A stretch of 64,000 nucleotides of DNA from Burkholderiales bacterium (GTDB lineage Bacteria > Pseudomonadota > Gammaproteobacteria > Burkholderiales > SG8-39): positions 1 through 64,000 of the forward strand of contig JAHDYJ010000002.1 in assembly GCA_023383795.1 (NCBI GenBank). Reading direction: 5' to 3'. Positions 1 through 10,427 of the stretch are shown in pieces (the first letter of the stretch is position 1; every line of letters begins with the position of its first letter). The position numbers were made by a program, and so were the translations under genes. The notes below the pieces were generated by a model. That model worked only from the letters and a program-made list of their open reading frames with translations, ran no database searches and was not told the DNA's origin.

Positions 1-918
1 GTTCTGGATGATCATGTCGACGTCGATGTTGGCGTCGGCGATCGGCCCGAGGATCGCGTAGGCGATGCCGGGACGGTCGGGCACGCCGGCCACGGTGATC
101 TTCGCCTCGTCGCGGTTGAACGCGACGCCGGAGATGACAGCCTGTTCCATCTTCTCGTCTTCCTCGTAGGTGATCAGCGTGCCCGACGCCGCTTCCTCGT
201 CGATCGGCATCTCGGGCGCGGTGAGGCTGGAGAGCACCCGCAGCCTGACCCGGTACTTGCCGGCGAACTCCACCGAGCGGATCTGCAGCACCTTCGAGCC
301 GAGGCTCGCCATCTCGAGCATCTCCTCGAACGTGATGCTGCGCAGCCGGCGCGCCTCCGGAACGATGCGCGGGTCGGTGGTGTACACCCCGTCGACGTCG
401 GTGAAGATCTGGCACTCGTCGGCCTTCAGTGCCGCGGCCAGCGCCACCGCCGAGGTGTCCGAGCCGCCCCGCCCGAGGGTGGTGATGTTGCCGGCGGCGT
501 CGACTCCCTGGAATCCGGCGACCACCGGGACGATCCCGGCCTCGAGGTCCGCGCGCAGGCGCTCCTCGTCGATCGCCATGATGCGCGCCTTGGTGAAGGC
601 GTTGTCGGTGAGCACGCGGACCTGCGCCCCGGTGTAGCTCCGCGCGGCGACGCCGAGGCTCTGCAGCGCCATTGCGAGCAGGCCGATCGTGACCTGCTCG
701 CCGGTCGCCGCCACCACGTCGAGCTCGCGCGGATCGGGGATCGGCTGGATCTCGCGGGCGAGCCCGATCAGACGATTGGTCTCGCCGGCCATCGCGGACG
801 GGACGACGACCACCTGGTACCCGGCCGCGTGCCACTTCGCGACCCGGCGCGCCACGCTCTTGATCCGGTCGACGCCGCCGACCGAGGTGCCGCCGAACTT
901 CTGGACGATCAAGGCCAT
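1..918 (-). CDS. lysC: Aspartokinase, 3' end outside window
   Basis: Phosphorylates L-aspartate, the first step toward lysine, threonine and methionine. The visible 306 codons begin MALIVQKFGGTSVGG, the aspartokinase nucleotide-binding signature (K7, FGGTS 8-12). The kinase core follows (GRGGSDTSAVALAAAL, then FTDVDGVYTTDPR), and an ACT regulatory domain begins near residue 265. The frame is open to base 1, so roughly the last 100 residues are missing. It is divergent from the HTH gene at 1104, with 185 bases between the two starts. Family assignment is firm; feedback control by lysine or threonine is family knowledge, not read here. Confidence 0.96.
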   Translation of the reverse strand, partial: MALIVQKFGGTSVGGVDRIKSVARRVAKWHAAGYQVVVVPSAMAGETNRLIGLAREIQPIPDPRELDVVAATGEQVTIGLLAMALQSLGVAARSYTGAQVRVLTDNAFTKARIMAIDEERLRADLEAGIVPVVAGFQGVDAAGNITTLGRGGSDTSAVALAAALKADECQIFTDVDGVYTTDPRIVPEARRLRSITFEEMLEMASLGSKVLQIRSVEFAGKYRVRLRVLSSLTAPEMPIDEEAASGTLITYEEDEKMEQAVISGVAFNRDEAKITVAGVPDRPGIAYAILGPIADANIDVDMIIQN

Positions 919-1103
919 CGGCCGCTCGCAGAAAAGGTCGCATTCTAGCGGATCGCGTCACCGCGCCGCGCCCTGCTGCGTCGCAGCGGGGCCCTGAGTT
1001 TTAACGATTGTTTACCATTAGCCCGACTGTCGGCCAATGACGACGTGCTAGGATTCTGCCGCCCACAGAGGCACCCGAAACCAATAACAGGAGCCCCGCG
1101 AGA

Positions 1104-1415
1104 ATGAAGCTCTTCAACTTCAGCATCAATCCGCGCGACGTGCGCCGTCGCCTCGGCCTGAACCAGCAGGAGTTCTGGACCAAGATCGGAGTCACCCAGA
1201 GTGGGGGCTCGCGCTACGAGAGCGGGCGCGAGATGCCCAAGCCGGTGCGCGAGCTGCTGCGGCTCGTGCACGTCGAGCGCATCGACCTCTCGAAGGTCAA
1301 GAAGGAGGACTTCGAGGTCATCGAGTACCTGAAGAACGAGCACCCCGACCTTTACAAGAAGCTGCGCAAGGCCTCGCGCGGGCTCGGGAAGAAGGCGGCC
1401 GCCGTGGCGCATTGA
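1104..1415 (+). CDS. Small helix-turn-helix DNA-binding protein
   Basis: A 103-aa basic protein. Residues 11-48 read as an XRE-like helix-turn-helix (VRRRLGLNQQEFWTKIGVTQ, then GGSRYESGREMPKPV), followed by a charged C-terminus ending in Lys/Ala. An AGGAG ribosome site lies about ten bases before the ATG. Small proteins of this type next to lysC and tRNA-Ser are familiar in Burkholderiales-like genomes, but I know of no assigned target. A strong terminator hairpin follows 20 bases after the stop, so it is probably monocistronic. Confidence 0.85.
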   Translation: MKLFNFSINPRDVRRRLGLNQQEFWTKIGVTQSGGSRYESGREMPKPVRELLRLVHVERIDLSKVKKEDFEVIEYLKNEHPDLYKKLRKASRGLGKKAAAVAH

Positions 1416-1436
1416 CGCGCGGCCGCTGCCGGAAAG

Positions 1437-1460
1437 AGCCCGCCTTCGCGCGGGCTTTTT
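1437..1460 (+). terminator. Rho-independent terminator of the HTH gene
   Basis: A 7-bp GC-rich stem (AGCCCGC with GCGGGCT) with a six-base loop is followed by five T. It lies between the HTH gene and the convergent tRNA-Ser. Confidence 0.85.
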
Positions 1461-1475
1461 CGCGTCTGGGGGGTG

Positions 1476-1563
1476 TGGCGGAAGGGGTGGGATTCGAACC
1501 CACGAAGGCTTGCGCCTTGCCGGTTTTCAAGACCGGTGCATTCAACCGCTCTGCCACCCTTCC
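1476..1563 (-). tRNA. tRNA-Ser (anticodon UGA)
   Basis: On the minus strand this is an 88-nt class II tRNA. The acceptor GGAAGGG pairs with CCCTTCC, the anticodon loop is CTTGAAA with anticodon TGA, there is a long variable arm (AAGGCGCAAGCCTT), the T-loop is GGTTCGAATCC, and CCA is encoded at 1476-1478. It reads serine codon UCA. Its 5' half and upstream flank are repeated 136 bases away. Confidence 0.96.
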
Positions 1564-1762
1564 GTTGTCCGTGCCTTCGATCGAACTGCCGGTTTTAGCT
1601 CCGACGTCACCTGCCGCTCGCGCGGCAGGTGAGTCTGCGCTAGCGCCAGCCTGCGGCAGGCGCCAAGACCGGTGCATTCAACCGCTCTGCCACCCTTCCG
1701 TTGCCCGTGCCTTCGATCGAACTGCCGGTTTTAGCTCCGACGTCACCTGCCGCTCGCGCGGC
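1528..1762. repeat. Tandem direct repeat containing the 5' half of tRNA-Ser
   Basis: Bases 1528-1626 recur at 1664-1762 with an offset of exactly 136 and one visible mismatch. The unit carries the 5' half of tRNA-Ser (acceptor 5' strand, D arm and anticodon, minus strand) plus its upstream flank. The second copy, 1664-1699, is therefore a tRNA fragment lacking the 3' half. Between the copies is a perfect 11-bp hairpin (1607-1617 with 1622-1632). The rest of the gene-free stretch 1763-1958 holds the leader of the next gene, with a possible -10 (TATACT near 1872) but no clear -35. Confidence 0.9.
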
Positions 1763-1958
1763 GCACCCATCCTGAGGCCAATTCTCATCTATTTCAACAG
1801 GTTATTCCAGGGATCCGGCGACGCCCCGGGCGGTCCGGCCGGCACCGGCGCACTTCGTCCCGGCGGCGCGGATATACTGCGCGCCTTGAACTCCGGCGCC
1901 CGCACCGCATCTAAATGCCGGATTCGAACGCAAAAATCCCCCCCGAGGAGAGAAGGAA

Positions 1959-2657
1959 ATGCAACCAGAACTGCGCACCACCCCCTACGGCGCCGGCTCG
2001 CAGGAGCTCGCGCTGCGCCAGAACAAGGTTCTGCGCAACACCTATTGGCTGCTCGCTATCACGCTGATCCCGACCGCGATCGGGGCGCTGGCCGGCGCGA
2101 ACCTGCCGCTCACGTTCCTGCGCACCAACCCGATCATCTCGCTCTTCGCGATCCTCGCCGTCTTCTACGGCTGGATCTGGGCGATCGAGCGCAACCGCGA
2201 CAGCGGGGTCGGCGTCGCGCTGCTGCTCGGCTTCACGCTCTTCCTCGGGGTGCTGCTCGGCCCGGTGCTCCAGCGCGTGCTCGGCTTCGCGAACGGCGGA
2301 CAGCTGGTGGCGATGGCCGCCGGCGGGACGGCGCTGACGTTCTTCGGGCTCTCGGCGATCGCCGCGAGCGCGAAGCGCGACTTCAGCCGCATGGCGAGCT
2401 TCCTGATGATCGGCGTGATCGTGCTGATGCTCGGCGTCGTCGCGAACGTGTTCTTCCAGATCCCGGCGCTCACGCTGACGATCCTGGTGGCGTTCGTGAT
2501 CCTGTCCTCGCTGATCATCCTGTGGCAGGTCAACTCGATCGTGCGCGGCGGCGAGACCAACTACGTCTCGGCGACGCTGACGCTGTACGTCGCGATCTAC
2601 AACATCTTCTCGAGCCTGCTGCACCTGCTCGGGATCTTCGGCGGCGACAACGACTAG
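1959..2657 (+). CDS. Bax inhibitor-1 / YccA family inner-membrane protein
   Basis: A 232-aa protein with about seven hydrophobic segments and a short charged N-terminus, the size and layout of the bacterial BI-1 (UPF0005, YbhL/YccA) family. The C-terminal segments VSATLTLYVAIYNIFSSLLH and LLGIFGGDND match the conserved family end. A purine-rich GAGGAG/AAGGAA ribosome site precedes the ATG. Members are inner-membrane proteins; YccA interacts with FtsH in E. coli, and the role here is not determined. Confidence 0.92.
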   Translation: MQPELRTTPYGAGSQELALRQNKVLRNTYWLLAITLIPTAIGALAGANLPLTFLRTNPIISLFAILAVFYGWIWAIERNRDSGVGVALLLGFTLFLGVLLGPVLQRVLGFANGGQLVAMAAGGTALTFFGLSAIAASAKRDFSRMASFLMIGVIVLMLGVVANVFFQIPALTLTILVAFVILSSLIILWQVNSIVRGGETNYVSATLTLYVAIYNIFSSLLHLLGIFGGDND

Positions 2658-2678
2658 CCCGGCCGCACCGCTCGCGTA

Positions 2679-2707
2679 AAGGGCCGCCTCGCGCGGCCCT
2701 TCTTCTT
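2679..2707 (+). terminator. Terminator between convergent genes
   Basis: A 9-bp stem (2679-2687 with 2693-2701, AAGGGCCGC/GCGGCCCTT) with a five-base loop is followed by CTTCTT. It lies between the BI-1 gene and rlmD. A short TTTA on the other side could make it weakly bidirectional. Confidence 0.8.
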
Positions 2708-2727
2708 GGCGCGGCGCGAACGAAGAC

Positions 2728-4017
2728 TCAGCCTGCGCGCTCGAAGACCGCGAGCGACTCCACGTGCGCGGTGTGCGGGAACATGTTCACCACGCCGGCG
2801 GCCGCCAGCCGGTAGCCCCTGGCGTGTACGAGGACGCCGGCGTCCCGGGCGAGGGTCGCCGGGTCGCACGAGACGTAGACGATGCGCGCCGGCGCGTCGC
2901 CGTCGAGCGCCTTGATCACCGCGACCGCGCCTTCGCGCGGCGGATCGAGCAGCATCTTGTCGCAGCGCGGCAGCGCGGCGCAGGCGTGCTCGTCGAACAG
3001 GTTCGCGACGACGAACTGCGCCGGCAAGCCGTTGGCCGCCGCGTTGCGCCGGGCGCGCTTCACGAGCGCCTCGCTGCCCTCCACGCCCACCACCGCGCCG
3101 GCGCGCGCGGCGAGCGGCAGCGTGAAGTTCCCCAGCCCGCAGAAGAGATCGAGGACGCGCTCGCCCGGCCGCGGATCGAGCAGGCCGACCGCGCGCCGCA
3201 CGAGCACCGCATTCACCGCGTGGTTCACCTGGGTGAAGTCCGTCGGGCCGAAGTGGATTCGCACCCCGAACTCGGGCAGCGCGTAGCAGAGGTCCGGCGC
3301 GTCGAGCGGGTGGAACGGATGCGCGGTCTCCGGCCCGCCCGGCTGGAGCCAGAGCTGGACGCCGTGCGCCTCGGCGAACTCGCGCAGCGCCGCCTCGTCG
3401 GCCGCATCCGGCGGGTCGAGCACGCGCAGCACCAGCACAGTGAGCGCCTCGCCCACGGCGACCTCGATCTGGGGCAGCCGCTGGCGGATCGACAGGCGGC
3501 CGATCAGCTCACGCAAGGGATCGATCAGCGCCGAGACGTGGCGCGGCAGCACCTCGCACGAGTGCAAGTCGGCCACGAATGTCGAGTGCCGCTCGCGGAA
3601 CCCGACGAGCGCCCCGCCCTTCTTCGCCACGTGCCGAACCGACAGGCGCGCCCGGTGGCGGTAGCGCCAGGCGAGCCCGTGGATCGCGCGCAGGATCTGC
3701 TCCGGCCGCACCCGTCCGACGTGCCAGAGCGCGTCCTCGAGCACGCGCTGCTTGGCCGCGACCTGGGTCGCGGGATCGACGTGCTGCATCGCGCACCCGC
3801 CGCAGACGCCGAAATGGGGACAGCGCGGCGCGGTGCGCGCGGACGACTCGCGCAGGACGCGCACGGCGGTCGCGAGCTCGTAGCTCGGCTTGCGCAGGTA
3901 GGCCGCGTACTCGACCGTCTCGCCGGGCAGCGCGCCCTCGATGAAGACCGCCTTGCCCTCGCAGCGGGCGACGCCGCGACCTTCCCGGTCCAGGGACTCG
4001 ACCCGCGCCTCGGGCAT
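2728..4017 (-). CDS. rlmD: 23S rRNA (uracil-1939-C5)-methyltransferase RlmD
   Basis: A 429-aa SAM-dependent RNA m5U methyltransferase. A TRAM domain occupies about residues 1-58. Iron-sulfur cysteines are C66, C72, C75 and C154 ([10 protein letters not shown] and LHSCEVLP). The SAM-binding motif is [16 protein letters not shown] near 288-303, and the catalytic Cys is C384 in [12 protein letters not shown]. Four cysteines of the 4Fe-4S type plus TRAM favour RlmD over RlmC or TrmA. The ATG lies four bases after the stop of the upstream exonuclease gene, so the two are probably co-transcribed. Confidence 0.94.
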   Translation of the reverse strand: MPEARVESLDREGRGVARCEGKAVFIEGALPGETVEYAAYLRKPSYELATAVRVLRESSARTAPRCPHFGVCGGCAMQHVDPATQVAAKQRVLEDALWHVGRVRPEQILRAIHGLAWRYRHRARLSVRHVAKKGGALVGFRERHSTFVADLHSCEVLPRHVSALIDPLRELIGRLSIRQRLPQIEVAVGEALTVLVLRVLDPPDAADEAALREFAEAHGVQLWLQPGGPETAHPFHPLDAPDLCYALPEFGVRIHFGPTDFTQVNHAVNAVLVRRAVGLLDPRPGERVLDLFCGLGNFTLPLAARAGAVVGVEGSEALVKRARRNAAANGLPAQFVVANLFDEHACAALPRCDKMLLDPPREGAVAVIKALDGDAPARIVYVSCDPATLARDAGVLVHARGYRLAAAGVVNMFPHTAHVESLAVFERAG

Positions 4018-4021
4018 GCGG

Positions 4022-4804
4022 TCAGGCGGCCGCCGGCCAGGCGGCGAGATACTCGCGCCAGTGCGGCTCGTCCTGCCGCGCCAGCGTCGCGCGGACGAGC
4101 TCGACCTCGCGCCCGTGGCGATCGGCCGCGCGCGCGCCGCGCATGTGCTGGAACCGCAGGAACACGAGCCACGTGTTCAGCACGTCGGTCTCGCAGTAGC
4201 GCCGGATGTCCTCGATGCGTCCGGCGCGATAGGCGTCCCAGACCTGCGAGCCGTCCATCCCGAGCTTGCCGGGCAGACCCATCAGGCGCGCGATCTGGTC
4301 GAGCGGCGCGTTGTTGCGCGGCTGATAGAGCGCGAGGAGGTCCATGAGGTCGATGTGGCGCGTGTGGTAGCGGCCGATGTAGTTGTTGAACTTGAACTCG
4401 CGGTCGTCCTCGCCGAGGTCCCAGTAGCGCGGTGCGCGCACGCCGTTCAGCAGCGCGCGGTAGTGCAGAACCGGCAGGTCGAAGCCGCCGCCGTTCCACG
4501 AGACGAGCTGCGGGGTGTACTTCTCGATGCCGTCGTAGAAGCGCTGGATGAGCCGGGCCTCGCCGTCGGCGGCCGTGCCGAGCGACCACACGCGCAGGCT
4601 CTCGCCGTCGCGCAGCACGCACGAGATCGCGACGACGCGGTGCAGGTGCAGCTGCAGGAAGTCGTGCCCGGCCTCGGCCCGGCGCCGCTGGAACGCGATC
4701 TCGGCGACGTCGGCGTCGGAGAGCGACGCCTCGAGCTCGAGGAGCGCGCGCAGCCCGGCGACGTCGGGAATCGTCTCGATGTCGAAGACGAGCGTGGGTG
4801 TCAT
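4022..4804 (-). CDS. Predicted 3'-5' exonuclease, PolB-like DEDDy
   Basis: A 260-aa protein of the PolB-like predicted exonuclease family, an RNase H fold. The DEDDy residues are visible: D8 and E10 in VFDIET, D109 in [11 protein letters not shown], and Y203 with D207 in [13 protein letters not shown]. There is no polymerase domain. It likely degrades or trims nucleic acid 3' ends using two metal ions; the physiological substrate is unknown. It sits between cysM and rlmD on the same strand, and the ATG is about 40 bases after the cysM stop. Confidence 0.88.
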   Translation of the reverse strand: MTPTLVFDIETIPDVAGLRALLELEASLSDADVAEIAFQRRRAEAGHDFLQLHLHRVVAISCVLRDGESLRVWSLGTAADGEARLIQRFYDGIEKYTPQLVSWNGGGFDLPVLHYRALLNGVRAPRYWDLGEDDREFKFNNYIGRYHTRHIDLMDLLALYQPRNNAPLDQIARLMGLPGKLGMDGSQVWDAYRAGRIEDIRRYCETDVLNTWLVFLRFQHMRGARAADRHGREVELVRATLARQDEPHWREYLAAWPAAA

Positions 4805-4843
4805 GCGGCAGCGCCTCGCTTCATGGTCGTCCGTCGATGGCGC

Positions 4844-5736
<893 letters not shown>

Positions 5737-5740
<4 letters not shown>

Positions 5741-6744
5741 TCCCCGGCCTCGCCGCGCAGGAGCTCGTCGACATAGCGCCGCACGCCCTCCTCCACCGGT
5801 AGGAACGGCGCCGCGTAGCCGGCGCCGCGCAGCGCCTTCAGATCCGCCTGCGTGTAGCTCTGGTACTTGCCCGCGAGCGCGGCGGGAAACTCGATGTACT
5901 CGATCAGCCCGCGCGACTTCGCCTCGTCCAGCGCGAGCGGCGCCTCGCCCGCGGCGGCGCGGCAGGCGTTGATCGTCGCGACCGCGACCTCGTTGAACGT
6001 CTGCGCGCGGCCGGTGCCGACGTTGTAGATCCCCGACCGCTCGTCCTCGAGGAAGTGGAGATTGACCTTGACCGCGTCCTCGACCGAGACGAAGTCGCGG
6101 CACTGCTCGCCGTCGCCGAAGCCGCCCGAGCCCTCGAACAGCCTGACCTTGCCTTGCGCGCGGAACTGGTTGAAGAAATGCCACGCCACGGACGCCATCC
6201 GGCCCTTGTGGGCTTCGCCCGGCCCGTACACGTTGAAGTAGCGCAGCCCGACCACCGGCGCCGTGGCATCGGGCAGACGGCGCCGCACGACCTGATCGAA
6301 CAGATACTTCGAGTAGCCGTACAGGTTGAGCGGCGACTCGTGCTCCGGCGCCTCGCGGAACGTCCGGCCGCCGCCGTACACCGCCGCCGACGACGCGTAG
6401 ATGAGCGGGATCTCCTCCTCCTGGCAGAAGTCGAGCAGCGCGAGCGAGTAGGCGTAGTTGTTGTCCATCATGTAGCGCCCGTCGGTCTCCATGGTGTCGG
6501 AGCAGGCGCCCTGGTGCAGGACCGCGTCGAGCGCGCCGTCGAACTCGCCCGCCTCGAGCCGCTCGCGGAACTCGCGCTTGTCGATGTAGTCGGCGATCTC
6601 GCAGCCCACCAGGTTGCGGAACTTGCCGCCGGCGCCCAGGTTGTCGACCGCGACGATGTTCGTCGCGCCGGCCTGGTTGAGCGCGCGCACCAGGTTCGAT
6701 CCGATGAAGCCGGCGGCGCCGGTGACGAGGTAGTACGAGTTCAT
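5737..6744 (-). CDS. hldD: ADP-L-glycero-D-manno-heptose 6-epimerase
   Basis: An extended-SDR epimerase that finishes the nucleotide-activated heptose for LPS inner core; 335 aa. The NAD(P) motif TGAAGFIG is at 8-15, the [13 protein letters not shown] segment typical of HldD/RfaD at about 78-89, and the YxxxK pair is Y142/K146 in [12 protein letters not shown]. It overlaps rfaE1 upstream and cysM downstream by 4 bases each, which implies translational coupling. Assignment is firm. Confidence 0.96.
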
Positions 6745-7709
6745 GTCCTGGGGGCCGATTCTGCGATCTCGAGCTCGGCGCGCAGCTCCTCCGGCTGCAC
6801 GACCGCCGTGCCTAGTTTACCAACGACGATGCCGGCGGCATGGTTGGCGACGCGCATCGCCTCGGCGAGCGAGGCGCCGCTCGCCAGCATCACCGCGAGC
6901 GTGCCGATCACCGTGTCGCCGGCGCCGGTCACGTCGGAGACCTCCCGCGCCCGCGCGCGCTCGTAGGTGACGCCGCCCGCGTCGAAGAGCGTCATCCCCT
7001 GCTCGCTCCGCGTGAGCAGCAGCGCGTCCAGGGCGAGCTCGCGCCGCAGCCGCTCGGCGCGCGCGGCGAGATCCTCCTCGCTGCGCCAGTGGCCCACGAC
7101 CTCGCGCAGCTCGGCCTGGTTCGGGGTCACGACCGTGGCGCCCGCGTACTTCGAGTAGTCGCCGCCCTTGGGGTCGACCAGCACCGCCTTGCCGCGGCTG
7201 CGCGCGCGCCCGATCATCTCGGCGATGTGCGCCAGCCCGCCCTTGCCGTAGTCGGACAGCACCACGACGCCGCAGTCGCCGAGCATGCGGTCGAAGTCCG
7301 CGAGCTTCCCGGCCAGCACCTCGTGGCTCGGCGCGATGTCGAAGTCGACGCGCAGCGCGTGCTGCCGGCGGGCGATCACGCGCAGCTTCACCGTCGTCGC
7401 GACGGTCGGGTCGCGGTGCAGGTTGGCCTCGATGCCCTCGGCCGCGAGCAGCCGCGCCAGGGTGTCGCCGGCCTCGTCGAAGCCGACGACCGAGAGCAGC
7501 GCGACGCGCGCGCCGAGCGCCGCGGCGTTACGCGCGACGTTGGCGGCGCCGCCGGGCCGCTCCTCGGTCGACTCCACCTTGACGATCGGCACCGGCGCCT
7601 CGGGCGAGATCCGGCTGACGTCGCCGAACCAGTAACGGTCCAGCATCACGTCGCCCACCACCAGCACGCGCGCGCGCGTGAGATCGGGCAGCGTCGCTGC
7701 GGCGCTCAT
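6741..7709 (-). CDS. rfaE1: D-glycero-beta-D-manno-heptose-7-phosphate kinase
   Basis: A PfkB/ribokinase-fold kinase giving heptose-1,7-bisphosphate for LPS core; 322 aa. Evidence is [20 protein letters not shown] at 19-38 and the anion-hole/catalytic motif [17 protein letters not shown] near residue 255. It has only the kinase half of E. coli HldE; the nucleotidyltransferase half must be a separate gene elsewhere, as is common in betaproteobacteria. The ATG at 7709 was chosen because it overlaps the ugd stop (ATGA) and puts the start just before the domain; the frame stays open upstream. Confidence 0.93.
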   Translation of the reverse strand: MSAAATLPDLTRARVLVVGDVMLDRYWFGDVSRISPEAPVPIVKVESTEERPGGAANVARNAAALGARVALLSVVGFDEAGDTLARLLAAEGIEANLHRDPTVATTVKLRVIARRQHALRVDFDIAPSHEVLAGKLADFDRMLGDCGVVVLSDYGKGGLAHIAEMIGRARSRGKAVLVDPKGGDYSKYAGATVVTPNQAELREVVGHWRSEEDLAARAERLRRELALDALLLTRSEQGMTLFDAGGVTYERARAREVSDVTGAGDTVIGTLAVMLASGASLAEAMRVANHAAGIVVGKLGTAVVQPEELRAELEIAESAPRT

Positions 7710-9058
7710 CGGCCGGCTCCCGTCGGCGCCTCGGCGCGGGCCTGCAGGCGCCCCACCGGGTAGTACTCGATGCCCGCGCGCGCGAGATCGGCGGGCTCGT
7801 ACAGGTTGCGGCCGTCGAACACCACCGGCGTGCGCAGCCGCGCCCGCAGCTCGGCGAAGTCGGGGCCGCGGAACTCCTTCCACTCGGTGACGATCGCCAG
7901 AGCATCGGCCCCGTCCAGCGCGGCGAGCGGCGCCGCGGCGTACGCGATCCGGTCGCCGAAGATGCGCCGCGCCTCCGGCATCGCCGCCGGGTCGTACGCG
8001 CACACCGCGGCGCCGCGCGCGAGCAGGTCCTCGACCAGCACCCGGCTCGGCGCCTCGCGCATGTCGTCGGTGCCCGGCTTGAACGCGAGCCCCCACAGCG
8101 CGAAACGCCGCCCGGCGAGATCCTGGCCGAAGCGCTTCACGATCTTGCGCGACACCACGCGCTTCTGCGCGTCGTTCGCGCGCTCCACGGCCGCGAGCAC
8201 GTCGAGCGGGACGCCGACGTCGCGGGCGGTGCGCGCGAGCGCCTTGACGTCCTTCGGGAAGCACGACCCGCCGTACCCGACCCCCGGGTACAGGAAGTGG
8301 TACCCGATGCGCGGGTCGGCGCCGATGCCCCGCCGCACGAGCTCGATGTCGGCGCCGACGCGCTCGGCGAGGTTCGCGAGCTCGTTCATGAACGAGATCC
8401 GCGTCGCGAGCATCGCGTTGGCCGCGTACTTGGTCAGCTCCGCCGAGCGTACGTCCATCAGGATCAGGCGCTCGTGGTTGCGCTGGAACGGCGCGTACAG
8501 CGCGCGCATCACCCGGGCCGCCTCCTCGTCGTCGGTGCCGATGATGACGCGGTCCGGGCGCATGAAGTCCTCGACCGCCGCGCCCTCCTTCAGGAACTCG
8601 GGGTTGGCGACGACCGCGAACGGCAGCGCCGCCCCGCGCGCCGCCAGCTCGGCCGCGATGGCGCGCCGGACGCGGTCCGCCGTGCCCACCGGCACGGTGG
8701 ACTTGTTGACCACCACCCGGTAGCCGTCCATGTGGCGGCCGACGCCTTGCGCGGCCGCGACCACGTGCTCGAGATCGGCGGAGCCGTCCTCGTCGGGCGG
8801 CGTGCCGACGGCGATCAGCTGCAGCGCGCCGAAGCGCACGGCCTCGGCGACGTCGGTCGTGAAGCTCAGGCGGCCGGCGGCGGCGTTGCGCGCCACCAGC
8901 GGCTCGAGGCCCGGCTCGTGGATCGGGACCTCGCCGGCGCGGAGCCGTTCGATCTTGCGCGCATCGACGTCGAGGCAGACCACGTCGTTGCCGACATCGG
9001 CGAGGCAGGCTCCGGCCACGAGGCCGACGTATCCGGTGCCGATGACGGTGATTTTCAT
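7706..9058 (-). CDS. ugd: UDP-glucose 6-dehydrogenase
   Basis: Oxidises UDP-glucose to UDP-glucuronate with NAD+, for surface polysaccharide. The 450 aa begin with a Rossmann motif [19 protein letters not shown]. The catalytic cysteine lies in [16 protein letters not shown], and [18 protein letters not shown] marks the UDP-binding C-terminal domain. It heads a four-gene chain (ugd, rfaE1, hldD, cysM) with 4-base overlaps. The start is next to a short repeat array (9069-9234) separating it from lapB. Confidence 0.96.
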   Translation of the reverse strand: MKITVIGTGYVGLVAGACLADVGNDVVCLDVDARKIERLRAGEVPIHEPGLEPLVARNAAAGRLSFTTDVAEAVRFGALQLIAVGTPPDEDGSADLEHVVAAAQGVGRHMDGYRVVVNKSTVPVGTADRVRRAIAAELAARGAALPFAVVANPEFLKEGAAVEDFMRPDRVIIGTDDEEAARVMRALYAPFQRNHERLILMDVRSAELTKYAANAMLATRISFMNELANLAERVGADIELVRRGIGADPRIGYHFLYPGVGYGGSCFPKDVKALARTARDVGVPLDVLAAVERANDAQKRVVSRKIVKRFGQDLAGRRFALWGLAFKPGTDDMREAPSRVLVEDLLARGAAVCAYDPAAMPEARRIFGDRIAYAAAPLAALDGADALAIVTEWKEFRGPDFAELRARLRTPVVFDGRNLYEPADLARAGIEYYPVGRLQARAEAPTGAGR

Positions 9059-9068
9059 GATGCGGAGC

Positions 9069-9234
9069 GGGCAGTGGACAGTGGACAGTGCGCAGTAGCG
9101 CGTCGCCGCGCCAGCGCCCGGCTGCCGAGCGTGCCAGCGGTTTGTCTCACGGCGTCATAGCCAAGCACGACGGCGTTCGCGCGCTGACGACCTACTGTCC
9201 ACTGTCCACTGCCCACTGTCCACTGTCCACTGTT
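9069..9234. repeat. Inverted array of a 7-base repeat between lapB and ugd
   Basis: Units of TGGACAG/CAGTGGA type are tandemly repeated. Bases 9069-9089 (21 bp) are perfectly complementary to 9194-9214, leaving a 104-base loop. The right arm continues in further units to 9234, immediately before the lapB stop codon at 9236-9238. The inner flanks also show imperfect complementarity (near 9091-9115 and 9170-9193). No gene is visible inside. Confidence 0.85.
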
Positions 9235-9235
9235 G

Positions 9236-10411
9236 TCACGCCGCATCGAATTCCTCGGTCCGCCGCGGCGGATAGGTCTCCCACCCGCCGCAGGCCGGGC
9301 ACTGCCAGTAGAACTGCCGGGCGCGAAAGCCGCAGGTCTCGCAGCGGTAGCGGGCAATCCGCCGCGTTTGCCCGTGCACGAGGCTGCGCACCATCTCGAG
9401 CTCGGGGCGCCGCTCGGCGGGCGCGGTCAGCAGCTGCGCCTCGAGCAGCCGGTCGAGGCCGAGCAGCGTCGGGTTGCGGCGCAGCTCGTCGCGGACGAGC
9501 TCGTAGGCAGCCTGCGCCCCCTTCGCGTCGATGCTGAGCTGGAACACCACGTCCAGCAGATCGAGGGACGGATGGGCGGCGAGATAGCCGCGCAGCAGCG
9601 TCAGGCCCTGCTCGGTCTCGCCGAGCGCCTGGAAGCTCTTCAAGAGTCGCTGCGCCACCAGCGCAAGATAGGCCGGATTCTGCGCCTCGATGCGCTTCCA
9701 GTGCTCGATCCCCGCGCCGTGGTCGCCCGCCGCGGCCGCGAGGTCCCCGCCCAGTATGCTGGCGCGCACGCACTTGCGGTTGGCGCGCAGCGCGTCGTCG
9801 AGGTGACCGCGCGCCGCGTCCGGGCGCGAGTGGTTGATCTCCTGCGCCGCGAGCTCGCAGTAGAAGTTCGCGATCTCCTTCTGCCAGCCCTGCCCCGAGT
9901 CGCGCTCGAGCTCGCGCGCGACGTCGATCGCCTTCTCCCAGTCCTTCTCCTGCTGGTAGATGTCGAGCAGGTTCTTGAGCGCGGTCGCCCGGTGCGGGCC
10001 GTCGCGCAGGCGGACGAAGACCTCCTCGGCCCGGTCGAGCAGCCCCGCCTTCAGGTAGTCCTGCCCGAGCTCGTAGAGCGCGAGCACCCGCTGCTCCCGG
10101 GCGAGGTCGGAGCGCTCGAGCAGGTTCTTGTGCATGCGGATCGCGCGCTCGGTCTCGCCGCGCCGGCGGAAGAGGCTCCCGAGCGCGAAGTGCAGCTCGA
10201 CGGTCTCGGGATCGACCTTCACCACCTCGATGAACGCCTCGATCGCCTTGTCGGGCTGCTCGTTCAGGAGGAAGTTCAGGCCGGTGAAGTACGAGCGCGG
10301 GACGCGCCGCGACTCGGTGACCAGGTGCTTGATGTCGATGCGCGCAGCGAGCCAGCCGAGCGCGAAGAACGCCGGAAACGCGATCAGCCACCAGAACTCG
10401 AGCTCGGGCAC
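9236..10411 (-). CDS. lapB: Lipopolysaccharide assembly protein B (TPR, rubredoxin-like)
   Basis: LapB (YciM) is an inner-membrane-anchored regulator that, with FtsH, controls LpxC turnover and LPS assembly. The 391-aa protein has an N-terminal membrane helix (FWWLIAFPAFFALGWLAARI, residues 6-25). TPR-type helical repeats run from about 45 to 340. A C-terminal rubredoxin-like metal knuckle has CETCGFRARQFYWQCPACGG with four cysteines. It lies 16 bases after lapA, the usual lapA-lapB pair. The start MPELEFWW places the membrane helix at the N-terminus as expected. Confidence 0.95.
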   Translation of the reverse strand: MPELEFWWLIAFPAFFALGWLAARIDIKHLVTESRRVPRSYFTGLNFLLNEQPDKAIEAFIEVVKVDPETVELHFALGSLFRRRGETERAIRMHKNLLERSDLAREQRVLALYELGQDYLKAGLLDRAEEVFVRLRDGPHRATALKNLLDIYQQEKDWEKAIDVARELERDSGQGWQKEIANFYCELAAQEINHSRPDAARGHLDDALRANRKCVRASILGGDLAAAAGDHGAGIEHWKRIEAQNPAYLALVAQRLLKSFQALGETEQGLTLLRGYLAAHPSLDLLDVVFQLSIDAKGAQAAYELVRDELRRNPTLLGLDRLLEAQLLTAPAERRPELEMVRSLVHGQTRRIARYRCETCGFRARQFYWQCPACGGWETYPPRRTEEFDAA

Positions 10412-10427
10412 GGAATGCTCGGCCCGG

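Noticed and set aside
1412-2815. Long plus-strand frame across tRNA-Ser and the BI-1 gene
   Set aside because: It is a shadow: it passes through the tRNA on the wrong strand and covers the BI-1 gene in another frame, with Arg-rich low-complexity protein.
9069-9234. CRISPR array
   Set aside because: Units are 7 bases, contiguous, without spacers and inverted; no cas genes nearby.
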